Assembly (NCBI GenBank): GCA_016722945.1
Contig: JAEQMT010000066.1
Location: forward strand, 1 to 64,000
Origin: Desulfofustis sp. PB-SRB1
GTDB lineage: Bacteria > Desulfobacterota > Desulfobulbia > Desulfobulbales > Desulfocapsaceae
Direction of reading: 5' to 3'
DNA length: 64,000 nucleotides
In this document: positions 40,825 through 48,948 of the stretch, in pieces
Layout: every line of letters begins with the position of its first letter
Numbering within the stretch: position 1 is the first letter of the stretch
The notes under the pieces: generated by a model
What the model was told of the DNA's origin: nothing
Seen by the model: only the letters and a program-made list of their open reading frames with translations
The model's database searches: none
Made by a program: the position numbers and the translations under genes

Positions 40825-41910
40825 CTATTGGTATCGCTCCTTCAGATCATAGAGATCATCGAGGTACTGTTCTCGGTAGCTGAGTTCGATATTGCTGGAT
40901 TCAATTTCATCGATCAGGTCGTCAATCGGCCCGCCAAGATCGATGCCATATTTGTTGCGCCCCTCCCGGTTGGCCCGGTCGATGATGAGAACGGCATAGT
41001 AGTTCACCACCATGCGTGACATGGAGTCACGCCGGAAGAGGTAGAGGCGGCCTCCCATCGTATCGAGAAAAAAACCGGCATAGTGATACAGGGAATCTTT
41101 GCTGATGGAGAGATTGAATTGATCTTCAAGGCAGTCAGGATCATCAAGAAGCACATAAAAATTTGCAATAATCTGTTCAAAGGTAGGCTTTTCCCGATCC
41201 AGTATTCCCTTGATAATGAGGATATTATCTTTGCCGATAATCCGGAAAAAATGGGCCGTATTTTTCAGGATAGTATAGAGGTCGTCAGTCTCGCCGGTGA
41301 CCAGAGGAGGGTTGTCCGCCAGCCGCTGCATGAGTTTTGGAAAATAGATGTCGCTGGGTTCCGGCAGGTCGAATTCAACCATATATGGTCGTTCATCCAG
41401 CGTAGTGAAAAATTCTTCGATGGGAGCAGCCATTTTCCGGCACGATGAGATTTCACCGGGTACATCGTCGGAGGCGGTGAAAGTCACTGGTTGCCGATTA
41501 TTATCAGCGTCGGCCTGGGAATTTCCTTGAGAAACAGTGGTCGCCTGGGCTGTGTTTATCTCTCCAGTTGGTGGTGAAGGGGCTGTTTCCGGTTCGATCT
41601 GAATAGCAGGATCCGAACTCTGATTATCCGCGGCAAGGCGCGATTGTATCGGTTCATCCGGCAGGGTAGGTGAAGGCTCCGAAATAATGAGCTGACTGTT
41701 GGAATCAGAAGTTGACGCAAGTGGTTCGGCCCGGCTTGTTTCATTTGCGCTTTGCGCGGGAGGACGATACTGCTCGAGCCATTCTGGAAAGATGTAATAC
41801 ACCCCTCCAGCCCCAAGAAAGGCGATGATGAAAATCGAAATGAAAATGGATTTCCATGGTGTTTTTCCGCTTCCGCGGGTTGTTCGAGGAGATGAGTTTT
41901 GTTCGCTCAT
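40825..41910 (-). CDS. DUF3014-domain membrane-anchored protein
   Basis: 361 residues. One N-terminal membrane segment (SIFISIFIIAFLGAGGVYYIF), a low-complexity Ser/Pro/Gln-rich stalk (about 50-165), and a C-terminal DUF3014 domain (about 170-355; PIEEFFTTLDERPYM, YTILKNTAHFFRIIG, YYAVLIIDRANREG). The family has no known function; members are envelope proteins. The start at 41910 gives the normal membrane-anchor layout; an ATG 54 bases upstream is possible. Confidence 0.8.
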   Translation of the reverse strand: MSEQNSSPRTTRGSGKTPWKSIFISIFIIAFLGAGGVYYIFPEWLEQYRPPAQSANETSRAEPLASTSDSNSQLIISEPSPTLPDEPIQSRLAADNQSSDPAIQIEPETAPSPPTGEINTAQATTVSQGNSQADADNNRQPVTFTASDDVPGEISSCRKMAAPIEEFFTTLDERPYMVEFDLPEPSDIYFPKLMQRLADNPPLVTGETDDLYTILKNTAHFFRIIGKDNILIIKGILDREKPTFEQIIANFYVLLDDPDCLEDQFNLSISKDSLYHYAGFFLDTMGGRLYLFRRDSMSRMVVNYYAVLIIDRANREGRNKYGIDLGGPIDDLIDEIESSNIELSYREQYLDDLYDLKERYQ

Positions 41911-42428
41911 ACGTTTTATATTGTTAGGGTTTTTCCGCACCACGATAACTGACCAGTATTTCACGAAAAACTATACTTTGGTTAACACGGCAAGTCACGT
42001 ACGATTTTTTACTGATGGCGCTGAAACATCTTGCCCTGCGGTATCAAAGAATCGATTCGACCTCTCAACGCTGTACGCATGCGAGGACCATCTTGAGTAG
42101 TCCTGTTACTTAGCCATCGTCAATCGCAAGTTCAGGTTTTTACGAGAGCACCTTTGTATGCGAACTCGGAATTCCAGAAAATGAATTGCATCTGTGGCTG
42201 GCCGGGTTGCTCCCACTCTTTAGCCTCTCTTTGCCCTTGACGCAACAACAGCAAACTACTATGATGGCCGACTCGTCAAAATTTAATGAGACCTTGCGTA
42301 TGATGAGGTGATCAGCTTGGCATGGGCGGTGCTTATCCGTCTCCGAAATCAAGCTGTAGAAAACCAGCGAAGGTAGCTCGCATCTGAGTGAAGTTAATAG
42401 AAAATCAATTATCGATTGGAGGAATGTA
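41911..42428. other. 518-base intergenic region, contains a dispersed element
   Basis: No gene supported. It holds the repeat copy at 42011-42152. The rest, up to the ribosome site GGAGGAATGT of the pyrophosphatase gene, has no recognisable feature. Confidence 0.5.
42011..42152. repeat. Dispersed intergenic element, copy C
   Basis: Left end ACTGATGGCGCTG is degenerate; right end GGTTTTTACGAGAGCACC matches the copies at 55869 and 59529. Core shares TGTACGCATGCGAGGA with the copy at 38467. Confidence 0.5.
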
Positions 42429-43358
42429 ATGACCGTACATGTCGTTGGACACTCAAACCCGGACACCGATTCAGTCACTTCGGCGATCTCTTTTGCCGCC
42501 TTGCTGCAGGCCCAAGGCCAGGATGCCCAGCCCTGTATGCAGTGTGGTGCCGATGGCCTGAATCCCGAGACAAAAGTGGTACTGGAGCGCTTCGGCCTGC
42601 CGACCCCCGCGGAGATCAGTGATGCTGCCGGTAAGCAGCTCGCCCTGGTTGACTTCAGTGACCTGGCTCAGGGCCCTGCTAATTTGGGCGAGGCCGAGGT
42701 GGTGGCGGTAGTTGATCACCATAAGATCGGTGATGTTACCACCAACAGCCCGATACTGTTTCGGGCCGAGCCCGTCGGTTGTACCGGAACGGTACTCAAC
42801 AAGATGTACAAGGAAGCCGGCGTCGCAATTCCACAAAACGTGGCCGGCGGTATGTTGGCGGCTATCTTGAGCGATACCGTCAACTTTAAGTCGCCCACCT
42901 GCACCGCTGAAGATAAGGCTGCCGTTGCCGACCTCAAAGGAGTTGCCGGCGTCACCGATACCGATGAATTGTTCATGGATATGCTCAAGGCCAAATCCGC
43001 CGTCGCCGGCGTACCGGCCAAGGATCTGCTCTTCCGTGACTACAAGGATTTTGATATGAAAGGCAACAAGGTCGGAATCGGCCAGCTCGAATTGGCAACA
43101 ATCGATCAGGTAGCTGATGTACGGGCCGATTTGATTGCGGCAATGGAAGCGGTCAAGGCCGAGGGACGTCATTCGGTTCTGCTCATGCTCACCGATGTGG
43201 TCAAGGAAGGTACCGACCTGGTGGTATTGTCCGATGATCCCGCTCTGATCGAGGGGGCTTTCAGTGGTAAACTGGAGAATAGCTCGATGTGGATCGACGG
43301 CATGATGAGCCGCAAAAAGCAGACCGTACCCAACCTGCAAAACGCATTCGGCTGCTAG
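42429..43358 (+). CDS. ppaC: Manganese-dependent inorganic pyrophosphatase (family II)
   Basis: 309 residues of the DHH superfamily. Metal-binding motifs GHSNPDTDSV, AILSDTVNFKSPT and VVDHHKIGD are all present; the DHHA2 domain closes with SSMWIDGMMSRKKQ. No CBS insert, so the simple form. It hydrolyses pyrophosphate in the cytoplasm. Strong ribosome site GGAGGAATGTA; ended by a clear terminator. Confidence 0.96.
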   Translation: MTVHVVGHSNPDTDSVTSAISFAALLQAQGQDAQPCMQCGADGLNPETKVVLERFGLPTPAEISDAAGKQLALVDFSDLAQGPANLGEAEVVAVVDHHKIGDVTTNSPILFRAEPVGCTGTVLNKMYKEAGVAIPQNVAGGMLAAILSDTVNFKSPTCTAEDKAAVADLKGVAGVTDTDELFMDMLKAKSAVAGVPAKDLLFRDYKDFDMKGNKVGIGQLELATIDQVADVRADLIAAMEAVKAEGRHSVLLMLTDVVKEGTDLVVLSDDPALIEGAFSGKLENSSMWIDGMMSRKKQTVPNLQNAFGC

Positions 43359-43380
43359 ATAGACAATAAACAGGTGAAAC

Positions 43381-43416
43381 AAAAGCCCGGCTCCCGAAAA
43401 GGAGCCGGGCTTTTTT
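43381..43416 (+). terminator. Rho-independent terminator of ppaC
   Basis: AAAAGCCCGGCTCC and GGAGCCGGGCTTTT form a perfect stem with loop CGAAAA, followed by a T-run. It lies 22 bases past the stop. Confidence 0.95.
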
Positions 43417-43454
43417 GTACCGATTGCTTACCTGTTACTCTGTGAGTTTTCCTT

Positions 43455-43937
43455 GTGAAGCGTCCCTCGCTTTTATCAATTAAAACACTCAAGAAAGTAC
43501 CTGAAACAATTGCCTTTGGTCAATTAATCGGCGGTTTGCTTAAACCTGATGACGTCCTTGGTCTTGGTGGAGTCCTCGGCAGCGGCAAAACCGTCTTGGC
43601 TGCTGCCATTGCAGGAGGGATCGGACTTGCCGAGGGTGAATACGTAAGCAGTCCGAGTTTTGCAATAATTCATGAGTATGACTCTGCCATCGCCCTGTTT
43701 CATATGGATTTTTATCGTTGTTCATCCGAGATCGATATTGAGACGTTGGGGGTGAGAGAATATTTTTTCAGGCAGGGAATTTGCCTTATTGAATGGTATG
43801 AAAGAGGGGCTTCTTTGATGCCATCGACCTCGCTTTTGCTTGATCTGGAGATAACCGGCGACACAACCAGAACGATACGGTGTTATGGTGATGATACGTG
43901 GGAGCGTCGCCTGTCAGCGGTGAACATTATTGGTTAG
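43455..43937 (+). CDS. tsaE: tRNA threonylcarbamoyladenosine ATPase TsaE
   Basis: 160 residues. Walker A GGVLGSGKTVLAAAI, then SSPSFAIIHEY, FHMDFYR, and GICLIEWYERGASLMP, the signature series of TsaE. It activates the TsaD-based complex in t6A synthesis. It starts 38 bases after the ppaC terminator. Confidence 0.92.
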   Translation: MKRPSLLSIKTLKKVPETIAFGQLIGGLLKPDDVLGLGGVLGSGKTVLAAAIAGGIGLAEGEYVSSPSFAIIHEYDSAIALFHMDFYRCSSEIDIETLGVREYFFRQGICLIEWYERGASLMPSTSLLLDLEITGDTTRTIRCYGDDTWERRLSAVNIIG

Positions 43938-44018
43938 CATATACCAGACGATTCTTGTGCGATTGAGCTGAAACAACGCTAAAGCCCCCTTCGAAAAACC
44001 TAACTTAGAAACTTACTT

Positions 44019-45773
44019 ATGAAAAAACCTGATCAAATACGCTTCAAAGACTGTTTTAAAGGCTTTACCCGAGATCTTGATAAAACGATCAGCCCGGAAC
44101 AGACCATTGAATATTTTTACCACCGCCTCTGGGAGGCCGGTATCAATATCATCTCCGAGGTCAAACGCATCGATAGCGGGCGCCTCGGTATCCCGGTCTA
44201 TTTCAGCGTCTGTACCCAGGAGGCAGAAGAGGTTATCGGCACTAAAAAACAGATGGGAAAGGGGGCGTCTGAAGCCCAGGCCCAGGCTTCAGCCTGCATG
44301 GAGTTGGCCGAACGATACTCTTTTTTCTCTTTCATGAACAATGATCAACATTTTACCAGCGGTGATTACCAACAGCTTATCTCCTCTTCTGAGCAGATTC
44401 TTCCCCTTGACTACCTTCCCCTTTCCGTAAACGATCAGCAAACCAGCCCGGAACTATTAGCCCGGTTACTCGCCAACATTCCGCAGCAGTGGTGCTGGGC
44501 CACTCATCAGACAGAAAAAAGCCAATACCTGGTACCCTTTTCGTGGTTTTATGCGATCAACGAATTTAACGGCCCGGCGGCCGGCAATACTCTTGAAGAG
44601 GCGGCCCTGCAGTCACTATGTGAGGTTGTCGAGCGCCATGTGTGTGCCCTGGTGGCATCCAAGAGAATCACCGTTCCGATAATCGAAAAAGATTCAATAG
44701 CTGATCCGGCGGCACGGGAACTGCTGCAGAGATTTGAAGAACTTGACATCGAACTGTATCTCGGTGATTTCAGCCTGGATACCGGAATCAGCACAGTCGG
44801 TGGGCTTGCCATTGATCGCTCCACCTTTCCCGCCGCAAGCGAGATCGTCTTTACGGCGGGAACGGCAACGGATCCAGAAAAAGCAGTTATCAGAACCCTT
44901 ACCGAGATCGCCCAGTTGGCCGGTGATTTCAACACAACCTCACGCTACGTTGCCTCCGGTCTGCCAAAACCGACCAGCCTTGCCGAGGTAGGCTATTTTG
45001 TAGAGAGTGCTGCACGGACAACGATTGCAGAGATGAGCAACCACGCCGATGTAAATATGAAAAACGAGCTCATCAACTGCATCGGCACCCTTGCCCAGCG
45101 AGGGATGGATGTCATCATGCTTGACATTACCCACCCAAAGCTGCAAATACCCGCCGTCTACTCCATTGTCCCCGGCGCCCGGTTTCGTGAACGATCATCA
45201 CGCAACGAATGCGGACTTTTTGTGGCGAAACTGGCTGATGAACTCATTGTCGATTCCCACGAGAAACTGGCTAAATTTCAGGAGATGGAAGAGCTGATCG
45301 GGGCTACATATTATTTGAGCTTTTACCGGGGCAGACACTATTTTGACTGGAATTTACACGAGCAGGCAATCTCTCACTTTACAAAGTGCCGCGATCTGGA
45401 ACCGGAAAAAGAAGACCTGGCTTCTTTATGCAGCTACCATGGCTACACACTGAGAGAGCTTGAGCGCTACGATGAGGCAATTGCCGTGCTTAATGAGGGC
45501 ATTAACAGTGATGACCAGCGGGCCGACCTATTCAACACCCTGGGTGTCTGTTATTTCAAGAAGAATCAATTTGAGCAGGCAATTCATCAATTTGAACAGG
45601 CGGTTTCACTGAACCCCGCATCGGCCATGGATTATGCCAATCTCGGGGTCAACCACCAGAAGCTGGGCAACACCGAGCAGGCCATCCACTATTACAGCCT
45701 GGCAGTCGATCTTGACGGCACCCTTGATTTTGCCCGCGAGCGTTTGTACCAATTGCAGGGCAAAACCCAATAG
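44019..45773 (+). CDS. YcaO-domain protein with C-terminal TPR repeats
   Basis: 584 residues. The YcaO domain (about 1-390) has the ATP-binding glutamates in GKGASEAQAQASACMELAERYS and EEAALQSLCEVVERH, and a late SIVPGARFRERS segment. The C-terminal 170 residues are TPRs (GVCYFKKNQFEQAIHQFEQ, YANLGVNHQKLGNTEQAIH). YcaO proteins activate amide backbones with ATP, giving azolines or thioamides, or help modify S12 and McrA; which one applies here is unknown. No precursor peptide was found beside it. It lies 43 bases before cobC and may be co-transcribed with the cobalamin genes. Confidence 0.88.
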   Translation: MKKPDQIRFKDCFKGFTRDLDKTISPEQTIEYFYHRLWEAGINIISEVKRIDSGRLGIPVYFSVCTQEAEEVIGTKKQMGKGASEAQAQASACMELAERYSFFSFMNNDQHFTSGDYQQLISSSEQILPLDYLPLSVNDQQTSPELLARLLANIPQQWCWATHQTEKSQYLVPFSWFYAINEFNGPAAGNTLEEAALQSLCEVVERHVCALVASKRITVPIIEKDSIADPAARELLQRFEELDIELYLGDFSLDTGISTVGGLAIDRSTFPAASEIVFTAGTATDPEKAVIRTLTEIAQLAGDFNTTSRYVASGLPKPTSLAEVGYFVESAARTTIAEMSNHADVNMKNELINCIGTLAQRGMDVIMLDITHPKLQIPAVYSIVPGARFRERSSRNECGLFVAKLADELIVDSHEKLAKFQEMEELIGATYYLSFYRGRHYFDWNLHEQAISHFTKCRDLEPEKEDLASLCSYHGYTLRELERYDEAIAVLNEGINSDDQRADLFNTLGVCYFKKNQFEQAIHQFEQAVSLNPASAMDYANLGVNHQKLGNTEQAIHYYSLAVDLDGTLDFARERLYQLQGKTQ

Positions 45774-45816
45774 GAACCATGCAAAATGGGCACGCCGCCA
45801 CATACCGACTTGGAAA

Positions 45817-46395
45817 GTGAACATATATTTGCTTAGACACGGCGCCACCGGCCTTTCAGGCAATTTTGTCGGGACAACTGATATTCCCCTTTCCGAGGAG
45901 GGAATCAGCCAGGCAAAAAAACGGTGCTTTGTCATCTCACCGCTTTTTTTTGATCGGGTTTACTGCAGTCCGTTGCTACGCTGCCGGCAGACGGTGGACT
46001 GTCTGGCTCTTGATCAGGAAATTATCGAGGCGGAGGATCTGCGAGAGGTTGATTTCGGCCACTGGGAGGGCTTGAGTGCATCTGCAATAGAGCGGGTTGA
46101 CCCGGCCGGCCTCAGCCGCTGGCATAAAGAAGCAGAGCAGTTTCATTTTCCCGGAGGTGAATCGATCCCCTCATTTAATAACCGGGTGAGCGGCTGGTTT
46201 GACGATCTGGCCCGGCAGCAGTGGCGTTCCGTTCTCATTGTCTCCCATGGCGGGGTAATCCGCCATGGCTTGTGCCATCTGCTCGGTATCCAGACCAGCA
46301 GTGCCCAAGCTTTTAAGGTGGCCGAGGCAGGCCTTGCCGTTGTTGAATATGAACAGGGTTACGGGCGCTTGATCAAGCTCGATAATATGGTATGA
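45817..46395 (+). CDS. cobC: Alpha-ribazole-5'-phosphate phosphatase (histidine phosphatase family)
   Basis: 192 residues with the phosphohistidine motif LLRHGATG near residue 6, EVDFGHWEG and the late catalytic His in VSHGGVIRHG. Such a phosphatase at the head of cobU-cobT-cobS is the CobC of nucleotide loop assembly. A GTG at 45817 was chosen since the family starts just before LLRHG; the frame upstream only shadows the previous gene's end. Overlaps cobU by four bases. Confidence 0.88.
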   Translation: MNIYLLRHGATGLSGNFVGTTDIPLSEEGISQAKKRCFVISPLFFDRVYCSPLLRCRQTVDCLALDQEIIEAEDLREVDFGHWEGLSASAIERVDPAGLSRWHKEAEQFHFPGGESIPSFNNRVSGWFDDLARQQWRSVLIVSHGGVIRHGLCHLLGIQTSSAQAFKVAEAGLAVVEYEQGYGRLIKLDNMV

Positions 46396-46931
46396 AACAA
46401 CTCATTCTCGTCACCGGCGGCTCAAGAAGCGGCAAAAGCAGGTACGCCCAGGATATGGCCGAGTCAATGAACGGAGATCTCTGTTTTATCGCCACCGCCG
46501 AGGGCGGCGATGGGGAAATGATCGCTCGCATCGAAGCCCACCAACAAATGCGGGATGCCACGAGATGGCTGACGGCGGAGGAACCGCTGGATGTCTGCTC
46601 GGTCGTTCGGGCGCACCAACTATGTAGCTGCTTTCTTATGGACTGCGCAACATTGTGGGTCAGCAATATCATGTTCGCTGCCGAGCAAAAGGGTGAATTG
46701 TTCGCCGAAGAGCAGATGCGTACCAAGGTGGATCAACTTGTCCAGGCATACCATGAACACAGGGGCTCGCTTATCGTGGTGACCAATGAGGTTGGCATGG
46801 GCATTGTTCCGGATAATGCGCTGGCCAGGCGCTATCGGGATCTTGTGGGTACCTGCAACCAGCTTCTGGCTTTTCATGCCGACCGGGTAATTCTGGTTTC
46901 CTGCGGTATTCCCGTTACTCTCAAACAATAA
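46392..46931 (+). CDS. cobU: Adenosylcobinamide kinase / cobinamide-phosphate guanylyltransferase
   Basis: 179 residues. P-loop GGSRSGKSRYAQ; the nucleotide-accepting His lies in RIEAHQQMRDATRW; NEVGMGIVPDNALAR and RYRDLVGTCNQLLA are family signatures. It phosphorylates cobinamide and adds GMP. It starts in an ATGA overlap with cobC and ends 6 bases before cobT. Confidence 0.95.
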   Translation: MKQLILVTGGSRSGKSRYAQDMAESMNGDLCFIATAEGGDGEMIARIEAHQQMRDATRWLTAEEPLDVCSVVRAHQLCSCFLMDCATLWVSNIMFAAEQKGELFAEEQMRTKVDQLVQAYHEHRGSLIVVTNEVGMGIVPDNALARRYRDLVGTCNQLLAFHADRVILVSCGIPVTLKQ

Positions 46932-46937
46932 TCTGCG

Positions 46938-47999
46938 ATGAACCTATTGGAAAAGACCGGTGCGACTATATATCCGCAAGACAGCGAGTTTCGGGATATG
47001 GCCGTAGAGCGGCTCGAGCAGTTGACCATGCCCCACTGGGCCCTGGGTGATCTGATGGATCTGGCCGTTGATCTGGCCGGCATCACCAGATCCATGAAGC
47101 CTTCGTTCACCAAAAAAGCGGTGGTCGTCATGGCGGCCGACCACGGGGTGACGGCGGAAGGGGTGAGTAAATTTCCAGCCCAGGTAACTACCCAGATGGT
47201 CTATAACTTCATTGATGGCGGGGCCGCCATCAATGCCATCGGTACCAGTGTCGGCGCCGCTGTCCGTGTGGTGGATATGGGGGTGAACCACCGCTTTGCA
47301 GAGACCGGCGGAGCCAATTCCATCATCAATAAAAAAATCGGTTTCGGCACCGGCAATTTTGCCAGGGGGCCGGCAATGAGTATCGGCAATGCCAGAAAAG
47401 CGGTGGAGGCTGGAATAGAGGTTGCCGAAGAATTAGCAGCTTCATACGACATTCTTGCCACCGGCGAGATGGGTATCGGTAACACCACGGCAGGCACTGC
47501 CATCGCCGCCGTCGTTACCGGCAAACCGATAGCGGAAATAATCGGTCGTGGTACCGGTATCGATGATGAACAACTGGCCCACAAGACAGCGGTTATCGAA
47601 GAAGCACTTGCCCGTAACCGACCCGATGCCAAGAACGGGCTCGATGTTTTGGCCAAGGTTGGGGGGTATGAGATCGGCGGTATTGCCGGATTGATCATCG
47701 GCGCCGCCGCCAGGCGGGTACCGGTGGTAATCGATGGTCTGATATCCACCGCCGGCGCCTTGGTTGCCTATTTGCTTGAACCATTCGTCCGCGATTACCT
47801 CATCGCCTCCCATCGCTCGGTGGAACCGGGCCATCAGCCGATGCTCGATATCCTTGGCTGTGAGAGGCCATTGCTTGACCTGCGGCTACGGCTGGGGGAA
47901 GGAACCGGGGCGGTTTTGGCGTTACCGCTGATCGATGCGGCTGCCGCCGTTCTTGCCAACGTCGCCACTTTTGAAGAAGCATCCGTCAGCAGGCGCTAG
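46938..47999 (+). CDS. cobT: Nicotinate-nucleotide-dimethylbenzimidazole phosphoribosyltransferase
   Basis: 353 residues. It makes alpha-ribazole phosphate for the lower ligand. The substrate-binding parts MAADHGVTAEGVSKFP, GEMGIGNTTAGTA and the late LDLRLRLGEGTGA, with the catalytic Glu, are all present. Third in the cob operon. Confidence 0.95.
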   Translation: MNLLEKTGATIYPQDSEFRDMAVERLEQLTMPHWALGDLMDLAVDLAGITRSMKPSFTKKAVVVMAADHGVTAEGVSKFPAQVTTQMVYNFIDGGAAINAIGTSVGAAVRVVDMGVNHRFAETGGANSIINKKIGFGTGNFARGPAMSIGNARKAVEAGIEVAEELAASYDILATGEMGIGNTTAGTAIAAVVTGKPIAEIIGRGTGIDDEQLAHKTAVIEEALARNRPDAKNGLDVLAKVGGYEIGGIAGLIIGAAARRVPVVIDGLISTAGALVAYLLEPFVRDYLIASHRSVEPGHQPMLDILGCERPLLDLRLRLGEGTGAVLALPLIDAAAAVLANVATFEEASVSRR

Positions 48000-48008
48000 G
48001 GAAATATT

Positions 48009-48929
48009 GTGGCGGCGGGAACAGCGAAACAGGAACCAGGTGCCGGGGGACGGGAGACAGGTGCCGGGGGACGGGAAACAGGTGCCGGGGGACAAGGGAC
48101 AGGTGCCGGGGGACAGGGGACAGGTGCCGGGAAACAGGAAACAGGTGCCGGGAAACAGGAAACAGGTGCCGGGACTTTGGCCACTCAGGCTGGCCGTTTT
48201 TGTGCTGCCATCAGGTTTTTAACCATTCTTCCGGTTCGCTTCGGAATCGACAAGGAACAACAGTATCTCTCCGGATCACTGCTCTATTTTGGTCCGGTGG
48301 GGCTGCTGATCGGGCTGATCAGCTCCTTTTTTATCTGGATGCTGCTTCTCATCTTTCCGCCGGTACTGGTGGTGGTATTGGGTGTTGTAACACTTGCCGC
48401 GTTTTCCGGATTCATCCACCTGGATGGGCTTGCCGATACGATGGACGGCCTTCTTGGTACCGGTGACAGGAAGCGAAGACTGGCAATAATGCGAGACAGC
48501 AGAATCGGGGTCATGGGCGCGGCCGCGCTGATCTTTGTCGTATTGCTGAAATCAGCGGCGCTGCTCGGCATGGGAACGGAACATATCCTCACGGGCCTGA
48601 TCCTTGCTCCCATCGGCGGTCGGTTGGCGATAGTTATTTCAATGGCAGTGTTAAACTACGCACGTCCCGACGGCGGGCTGGCAACACTTTTTTACCGGGA
48701 AAACCCCAGACCAGCTACCGGTGTCGCGGGACTGCTCTTGATCGTGGCTCTGATAATGCTCAGACCGGGGGCGACGCTCTATGTTCTGATAGCCTTTGGT
48801 GTGGTGCTCACTTTGTTTCTGGTGGCGTGCAAAAAAGTATTTGGTGGTGCTACTGGTGATACTTTAGGCTCATCCTGTGAGCTTGGTGAGTTAGCGGTTC
48901 TCGTCGGTTTGTGCGGGTGGGTGCAGTGA
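48009..48929 (+). CDS. cobS: Adenosylcobinamide-GDP ribazoletransferase with repeat-encoded N-terminal extension
   Basis: The family part starts near residue 58 (AIRFLTILPV) and continues with the membrane segments and the metal-binding FIHLDGLADTMDGLLGTGD and MRDSRIGVMG. It joins GDP-cobinamide with alpha-ribazole phosphate. The first 57 residues come from a 21-bp tandem repeat coding GAGGRET-type heptads, unlike other CobS proteins. The frame is open from a GTG at 48009; the true start could lie after the repeat, but no good ATG is seen there. It ends 19 bases before the cobD/cbiP gene. Confidence 0.9.
   Translation: MAAGTAKQEPGAGGRETGAGGRETGAGGQGTGAGGQGTGAGKQETGAGKQETGAGTLATQAGRFCAAIRFLTILPVRFGIDKEQQYLSGSLLYFGPVGLLIGLISSFFIWMLLLIFPPVLVVVLGVVTLAAFSGFIHLDGLADTMDGLLGTGDRKRRLAIMRDSRIGVMGAAALIFVVLLKSAALLGMGTEHILTGLILAPIGGRLAIVISMAVLNYARPDGGLATLFYRENPRPATGVAGLLLIVALIMLRPGATLYVLIAFGVVLTLFLVACKKVFGGATGDTLGSSCELGELAVLVGLCGWVQ
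48037..48174 (+). repeat. 21-bp minisatellite inside the start of cobS
   Basis: Six full units and a partial seventh, each starting CAGGTGCCGGG. Units 1-4 continue with GGAC, units 5-6 with AAAC. All are exactly 21 bp, so the reading frame is kept. Confidence 0.95.
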
Positions 48930-48948
48930 CAATGACGATCATGGCATC

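Noticed and set aside
42471-43382. Long minus-strand frame opposite the pyrophosphatase gene
   Set aside because: A shadow of a well-recognised DHH pyrophosphatase with strong ribosome site and terminator.
43938-44018. Cobalamin riboswitch before the cob operon
   Set aside because: The gap before ycaO is only about 80 bases and no B12-box-like sequence was seen there or before cobC.
48037-48174. CRISPR array
   Set aside because: Units are directly adjacent with no spacers and lie inside a gene.
47996-48184. Minus-strand Pro/Ala/Cys repeat peptide opposite the cobS minisatellite
   Set aside because: Any frame through a 21-bp repeat stays open; there is no ribosome site or family match.
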